This document shows positions 5,522 to 8,260 of a stretch of DNA of 8,260 bases, piece by piece. The first letter of the stretch is position 1; each line of letters begins with the position of its first letter. The notes under the pieces were generated by a model that saw only the letters and a list, made by a program, of their open reading frames with translations, made no database searches and was not told the origin of the DNA. Source of the DNA: DASSUC01 sp035649895. GTDB lineage: Bacteria > Actinomycetota > Actinomycetes > Mycobacteriales > Micromonosporaceae. Position numbers and translations under genes: made by a program. The stretch spans positions 1 through 8,260 of the forward strand of contig DASRIS010000142.1 of the NCBI GenBank assembly GCA_035649895.1. Direction: 5' to 3'.

Positions 5522-6589
5522 TCAGACGCGGGTGACCCGGATGGCGTCGGCGATCACGTAGCCGACCCCGGAGGCCCAGCGGCTCACCGCCAGGATGTTG
5601 TAGTCGCCGGCGACCAGCGTGAACGTGCCGATCGAGCGCCACGCGCCGCCACCGGTGCGCTGGTTCACGTTCACCACCTGGTTACCGCCCTTGGCGAACA
5701 CGACGTACGGCGTGGCGTCGTTGTAGCCGGCGTTGGCCGGGTACCAGACCTCGATGCGGTACTGCGCCTCGGCCGGGATGTCCACCTTGTAGTACGCGCC
5801 GTCGCTGACCGCCTGCGGGTTGGCGTACCGGTAGTCCGGGCCGTAGCGCTGGCTGGAGTAGGTCGAGACCCCCCAGCTGGCGCTGGCCGTGAAGCGGCCG
5901 GCGGTGCTGTTGTCGACGATCGTGCTCCAGGTCGGGGTCAGCCTGTTCGCCACGTCGGTGCGCAGCTGCGGCAGCATCGAGTAGAGCACGTCACCCGGGC
6001 AGAGGGTGGACAGGAAGTCCCGGTGGCCGTAGATCCGGGTGGCCGAGATGCCGTACTGGTAGCAGATGTACGCGCACAGGTCGACCAGCTTGTTGTAGAG
6101 CGCGGTGGTGGGGCCCACGCTCATGTACGTGCCCTCGTTCTCGATGCCGATGGCCTGGTCGTTCTGGCCCGGGCAGTGCGCGCCCACGACCATGCCGGAC
6201 CCGTTGTTGAGGTGGCTGAGCGAGTAGTGCCGGCCCTCCATGATGTAGCCGCCCCGGCTGACGGTGAGGTGCTGCCCCGTGTCCGACCACCCGTTGCTGT
6301 CCATGTGGTAGTTCTGGATGCTCCGGGCCAGCGCGTACGCGTGTGCCTGCGAGTAGTCGGTGCTGTTCGCCGTCGCGGTGTGGTGGACCAGGATCTTGTT
6401 GGGGTTGGTCGAGATCCGGGTCAGCGGGGAGGACGGGTCGCGCGCGCCCCAGGTGGCGCAGCTGGCGATCCCCGGGTTGGGGACGGCGGCGTCGGCCGGC
6501 GCGGAGGCGCGCAGCTCGAACCCGCCGGCGGCGGCGCCGACGCCGAGCACGACCGCACCGCGGAAGACGGAACGACGGGAGAGCGCCAT
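5522..6589 (-). CDS. Secreted N-acetylmuramoyl-L-alanine amidase (PGRP/amidase_2) with golvesin-like C-terminal domain
   Basis: A 355-residue exported peptidoglycan hydrolase that would cleave the bond between N-acetylmuramic acid and L-alanine of stem peptides. The N-terminus is a Tat signal: SRRSVFRG (4-11), a hydrophobic segment, then a likely cleavage after ADAA (about residue 35). The PGRP domain spans about 40-215, beginning CATWGARDP. The zinc ligands are visible as VHHTA (His69), GHRDF (His189) and TLCPGD (Cys197). Residues about 222-355 (STIVDN..., YRIEVWYPANAGYN, GGGAWRSIGTFTL, VIADAIRVTRV) match the golvesin/xanthan-lyase CBD-like beta domain, probably for carbohydrate or wall binding. 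The ATG at 6589 has GGAGG five bases upstream and starts directly at the Tat signal, so longer in-frame starts are rejected. Divergent from the lipoprotein gene. Confidence 0.95.
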   Translation of the reverse strand: MALSRRSVFRGAVVLGVGAAAGGFELRASAPADAAVPNPGIASCATWGARDPSSPLTRISTNPNKILVHHTATANSTDYSQAHAYALARSIQNYHMDSNGWSDTGQHLTVSRGGYIMEGRHYSLSHLNNGSGMVVGAHCPGQNDQAIGIENEGTYMSVGPTTALYNKLVDLCAYICYQYGISATRIYGHRDFLSTLCPGDVLYSMLPQLRTDVANRLTPTWSTIVDNSTAGRFTASASWGVSTYSSQRYGPDYRYANPQAVSDGAYYKVDIPAEAQYRIEVWYPANAGYNDATPYVVFAKGGNQVVNVNQRTGGGAWRSIGTFTLVAGDYNILAVSRWASGVGYVIADAIRVTRV

Positions 6590-6594
6590 GGGGA

Positions 6595-6599
6595 CCTCC
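6595..6599 (-). promoter_or_regulatory. Ribosome binding site of the amidase
   Basis: On the minus strand GGAGG lies five bases before the ATG at 6589. It fixes the start at the Tat signal peptide. Confidence 0.85.
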
Positions 6600-6798
6600 A
6601 GCGAAATTCCTAAACATCGATGAACTGTTGGAAGATTCGTACCAGACATCGACGTTGATCAGTAGCATCCAACCGGGGGTTTCCGCGTCGCGGGGTGCCG
6701 TAACCAGTGGTCATTGCTCAGGTGGTGGGCGCCTCTGCCCGCCCATTTCGTTTCATGGCGGCCCTACCCGGGCATGAGTGGGCGTCCAGTCACCCCGT
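6600..6798. promoter_or_regulatory. Divergent promoter region between amidase and lipoprotein genes
   Basis: About 200 non-coding bases separate the two divergent starts. Bases 6601-6665 are clearly more A/T-rich than anything around them, as expected of a promoter and leader. In the amidase direction the leader carries GTTTAGGAATTTC (6602-6614), which resembles one arm of the TTAGGAAACTTTCCTAA-type element I recall upstream of secreted hydrolase genes in this group; the second arm is not intact. No confident -35/-10 pair was found for either gene. Confidence 0.4.
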
Positions 6799-6804
6799 AG
6801 GAGG
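6799..6804 (+). promoter_or_regulatory. Ribosome binding site of the lipoprotein gene
   Basis: AGGAGG with a six-base spacer before GTG 6811 makes this non-ATG start secure. Confidence 0.88.
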
Positions 6805-6810
6805 TAGACA

Positions 6811-7599
6811 GTGAAGAGTCGACGGCTGGCCGCCATCGGCGTGGGTGCGCTCACCGCGCTCAGCTTCGCGATAGCCGGTTGCGACGCCACGGGCCAGGGC
6901 ACCGGCGGCGCGACGCCGACGACGGCTGCGCCTTCGTCGCCCGAGCCGGACGCCAAGGAGGCGCTGGCCAAGGCGGTAACAGAGCTGAGCAAGACCAGTT
7001 TCAAGGTGAACATGGGGATCGGGCCGCTGCGCAGCACCGGCGCCATGGACCCGGGCGCGCAGCAGGGCCAGCTCTCGATGGCAGTCAGCACCGGCGCGGC
7101 CAACGTGACGATCGAGACAGTGCTCAGCGGACCTGACATGTGGGTCAAGGCGGCCGGGATCCCCGGCGCCACCGACAAGTGGATGCACCTGGACACCGCC
7201 AAGCTGCCAGCCAACTCGGCGCTCGGCGTACGCCCCGGGCAGCTCGACCCGGCCGGCGCCCAGCGGCTGGTCAGCTCGATCGCGACCGTTGAGCGCACCG
7301 GCCCAGGCCGCTACACCGGCACGCTGGACCTGACCAAGGCGGTCGACCAGAGCGTGGTGAACAAGAGCACGCTCGACGAGCTCGGCGACCGGGCCAAGGC
7401 GGTGCCGTTCGAGGCGACGGTCGACGCGCAGGGGCGGCTGACGAACCTGAAGCTGAGCCCGGGCACGATCCAGGGCATCCCGACGGTTATCGACGTCACG
7501 TACAGCGACTTCGGCACACCGGTGTCGGTCACCAAGCCGGCGCCCGCCGAGGTGGTCGAGGCGCCTCCCGCCGTATACCAGCTCCTCGGCGGCGGCTGA
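6811..7599 (+). CDS. LppX/LprAFG-type lipoprotein
   Basis: A 262-residue exported lipoprotein starting at GTG. The signal peptide has a basic start (MKSRR), a hydrophobic core and the lipobox IAGC, placing lipidation on Cys24. A Gly/Thr/Pro/Ser-rich linker (25-47) follows. The mature domain (about 48-255) has a helix with DAKEALAKAVTELSKTSFKVNM and then alternating beta segments with DMWVKAAG and KWMHLDTAKL. This is the layout of the LppX/LprG family, whose mycobacterial members carry lipids or lipoglycans in a hydrophobic pocket between membrane and outer envelope. Family assignment rests on this pattern and on size; the ligand is unknown. It probably stands alone: divergent from the amidase upstream, with a strong terminator downstream and a convergent acyltransferase beyond. 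Confidence 0.82.
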   Translation: MKSRRLAAIGVGALTALSFAIAGCDATGQGTGGATPTTAAPSSPEPDAKEALAKAVTELSKTSFKVNMGIGPLRSTGAMDPGAQQGQLSMAVSTGAANVTIETVLSGPDMWVKAAGIPGATDKWMHLDTAKLPANSALGVRPGQLDPAGAQRLVSSIATVERTGPGRYTGTLDLTKAVDQSVVNKSTLDELGDRAKAVPFEATVDAQGRLTNLKLSPGTIQGIPTVIDVTYSDFGTPVSVTKPAPAEVVEAPPAVYQLLGGG

Positions 7600-7644
7600 C
7601 GCCGCCAAGCCGCAGCGGCTGAGGGCTTCGACAGCTGAGCCGCT
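7591..7644 (+). other. Two hairpins at and after the lipoprotein stop codon
   Basis: GGCGGC (7591-7596) and GCCGCC (7601-7606) pair around the loop TGAC, which contains the TGA stop. Next, AGCGGCT (7614-7620) can pair with AGCCGCT (7638-7644) around a 17-base loop. GCTTCGACA also occurs twice as a direct repeat (7625-7633 and 7642-7650). These may protect the 3' end or assist termination with the hairpin that follows. Confidence 0.45.
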
Positions 7645-7652
7645 TCGACACG

Positions 7653-7680
7653 AGCGCCGCCCGGTCCCGGGCGGCGCTTT
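7653..7680 (+). terminator. Rho-independent-type terminator of the lipoprotein gene
   Basis: AGCGCCGCCCGG (7653-7664) and CCGGGCGGCGCT (7667-7678) form a perfect 12-bp GC stem with a two-base centre, effectively a slightly larger loop. It ends in TTT then A. The T-tract is short, as is common in actinomycetes. Confidence 0.8.
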
Positions 7681-7685
7681 ACTAA

Positions 7686-7733
7686 CCGCGCCCTCGCGGC
7701 CCTCGCTCCGCTCGGTGCACTCGGTCACGGCGG
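7686..7733. repeat. 48-bp repeat, copy 1
   Basis: It begins CCGCGCCCTCGCGGCC, is identical to copy 2 over its first 41 bases, and differs once (A at 7727) over 48. It lies between the lipoprotein terminator and the acyltransferase stop, outside any gene. On the minus strand it contains GAGCGGAGCGAGGGCC, a pattern I associate with dispersed short repeats in Micromonosporaceae genomes. That association is from memory. Confidence 0.85.
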
Positions 7734-7741
7734 AGCCTCCC

Positions 7742-8260
7742 TTAGCCGCGCCCTCGCGGCCCTCGCTCCGCTCGGTGCACTCGGTCGCGGCGGTGCTCGT
7801 CGATCCACGCGTCGATGCGGTGCCACCAGTCGTAGAGCCACTCGACCCGCTCCTCGCGTCCGGCCGGCACCTCCCCCGCCGGTACGGCGAACCAGCGCAT
7901 CCGGATCGCCTTGTCCATCGGCAGCTCACGCCATACGTCGCCGATGGTGAGCATCCGGTCCAGCCCGGTGTGCGCCACCCACACCACATCCGCCTCGGGC
8001 GCCGCGTCGAGCGCGGCCAGCACGCCGCCCGGGCGCGGCGCGAGCACGTGGCGCATTGTCGCCGCACGCTTCGCCAGCCGGTGCATGCCGAGGCCGTGCA
8101 GCCGCTGGATCGCCCGGGTACGGCGGCGCGGCGTGAAGTTGCCGCCCTCCGGGAAGATGACGAACGCGTCGTTGTGGTCCAGATGCCGGGCCAGCTCGCC
8201 GACCTGCTCCGAGCCGCCCTCGCCAGCGGTGAGAAAACGGCTCGGCAGCCGGTTGAGCAT
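7742..8260 (-). CDS. PlsC-type acyltransferase (5' end beyond right edge)
   Basis: The C-terminal 172 residues of a 1-acyl-glycerol-3-phosphate acyltransferase-family protein, which uses an acyl-CoA or acyl carrier donor at the membrane. FVIFPEGGNFTPRRR contains the block-III FPEG motif that binds the acceptor phosphate. The HX4D catalytic motif should lie upstream, beyond the window. The Met codon at 8258-8260 is probably internal, since block III normally sits well into the protein. VWVAHTGLD and KAIRMRWFAVP are typical of the downstream part of this family. The last 16 or so residues (about RRDRVHRAERGPRGRG) are encoded by repeat copy 2, and the stop falls in the spacer between repeat copies. 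The natural C-terminus probably lay near WIDEHR. Convergent with the lipoprotein gene. Confidence 0.87.
   Translation of the reverse strand: MLNRLPSRFLTAGEGGSEQVGELARHLDHNDAFVIFPEGGNFTPRRRTRAIQRLHGLGMHRLAKRAATMRHVLAPRPGGVLAALDAAPEADVVWVAHTGLDRMLTIGDVWRELPMDKAIRMRWFAVPAGEVPAGREERVEWLYDWWHRIDAWIDEHRRDRVHRAERGPRGRG
7746..7793. repeat. 48-bp repeat, copy 2 (inside the acyltransferase 3' end)
   Basis: This copy lies exactly 60 bp after copy 1 and has one mismatch (G at 7787). Its ends CCGCG and CGCGG are inverted complements, so it can close as a stem; copy 1 loses one pair. It supplies the terminal arginine-rich codons of the acyltransferase. Confidence 0.85.

Noticed and set aside
4652..6613. 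Open plus-strand frame of about 650 codons opposite the transporter and amidase
   Set aside because: It runs across two well-supported minus-strand genes and has no domain-like pattern. Its length reflects scarce stop codons in GC-rich antisense DNA.
6720..6760. GGGCG/CGCCC hairpin followed by a T-rich stretch as a terminator
   Set aside because: The stem is only five pairs and no gene ends just upstream of it; it lies in a divergent promoter region.
6790..8067. Open minus-strand frame spanning the lipoprotein, terminator and repeats, including a duplicated TECTERSEGREGA peptide
   Set aside because: The duplicated peptide is only the translated 48-bp repeat, and the rest is antisense to the lipoprotein or out of frame with the acyltransferase.
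1..8260. tRNA, rRNA, CRISPR array, insertion sequence, prophage or toxin-antitoxin genes
   Set aside because: No cloverleaf, spacer-repeat periodicity, transposase motif, terminal inverted repeats with target duplications, or small toxin/antitoxin pair was seen on either strand.

Overview
The window is very GC-rich, with strong G/C at third codon positions, GTG starts and good GGAGG ribosome sites. Together with its gene families (LppX/LprG-type lipoprotein, Tat-exported PGRP amidase, FHA protein, arginine-hydrolase/RocD pair) this points to a filamentous actinomycete, most likely Micromonosporaceae. That placement is inference. No phage, insertion sequence, CRISPR array, tRNA or rRNA was seen; the region looks like chromosomal backbone with some small repeats.

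Layout from left to right. (1) A minus-strand FGGY sugar kinase of the gluconokinase-like group, cut by the left edge. (2) A 130-bp divergent intergenic region with four same-direction GCAA half-sites spaced 31, 21 and 10 bp apart, a candidate operator array. (3) A plus-strand two-gene operon: a guanidine-hydrolysing enzyme usually labelled dimethylargininase but with the INPWM and FAAN signatures of cyanobacterial arginine dihydrolase, then rocD (ornithine aminotransferase), overlapping as ATGA. This is probably an arginine-to-ornithine-to-glutamate-semialdehyde route that releases nitrogen. (4) A minus-strand block in transcription order: secreted N-acetylmuramoyl-L-alanine amidase, then after 78 bp a CDF zinc transporter, a pterin-4a-carbinolamine dehydratase and an FHA protein. 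The last three overlap by 8 and 3 bp and are almost certainly co-transcribed. (5) A plus-strand lipoprotein, divergent from the amidase, followed by stacked hairpins including a strong terminator. (6) Two copies of a 48-bp repeat exactly 60 bp apart; the second forms the last codons of a minus-strand PlsC-type acyltransferase cut by the right edge.

The most interesting points are the probable mis-annotation of the arginine enzyme and its phased upstream array, the unusual architecture of the FHA protein (a possible degenerate NYN/PIN-like N-terminal domain, a zinc-ribbon-like knuckle and a canonical FHA domain) inside a zinc transporter/PCD operon, and the dispersed-type repeat that supplies a gene's C-terminus. 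I do not see an obviously new defence or mobile system here.
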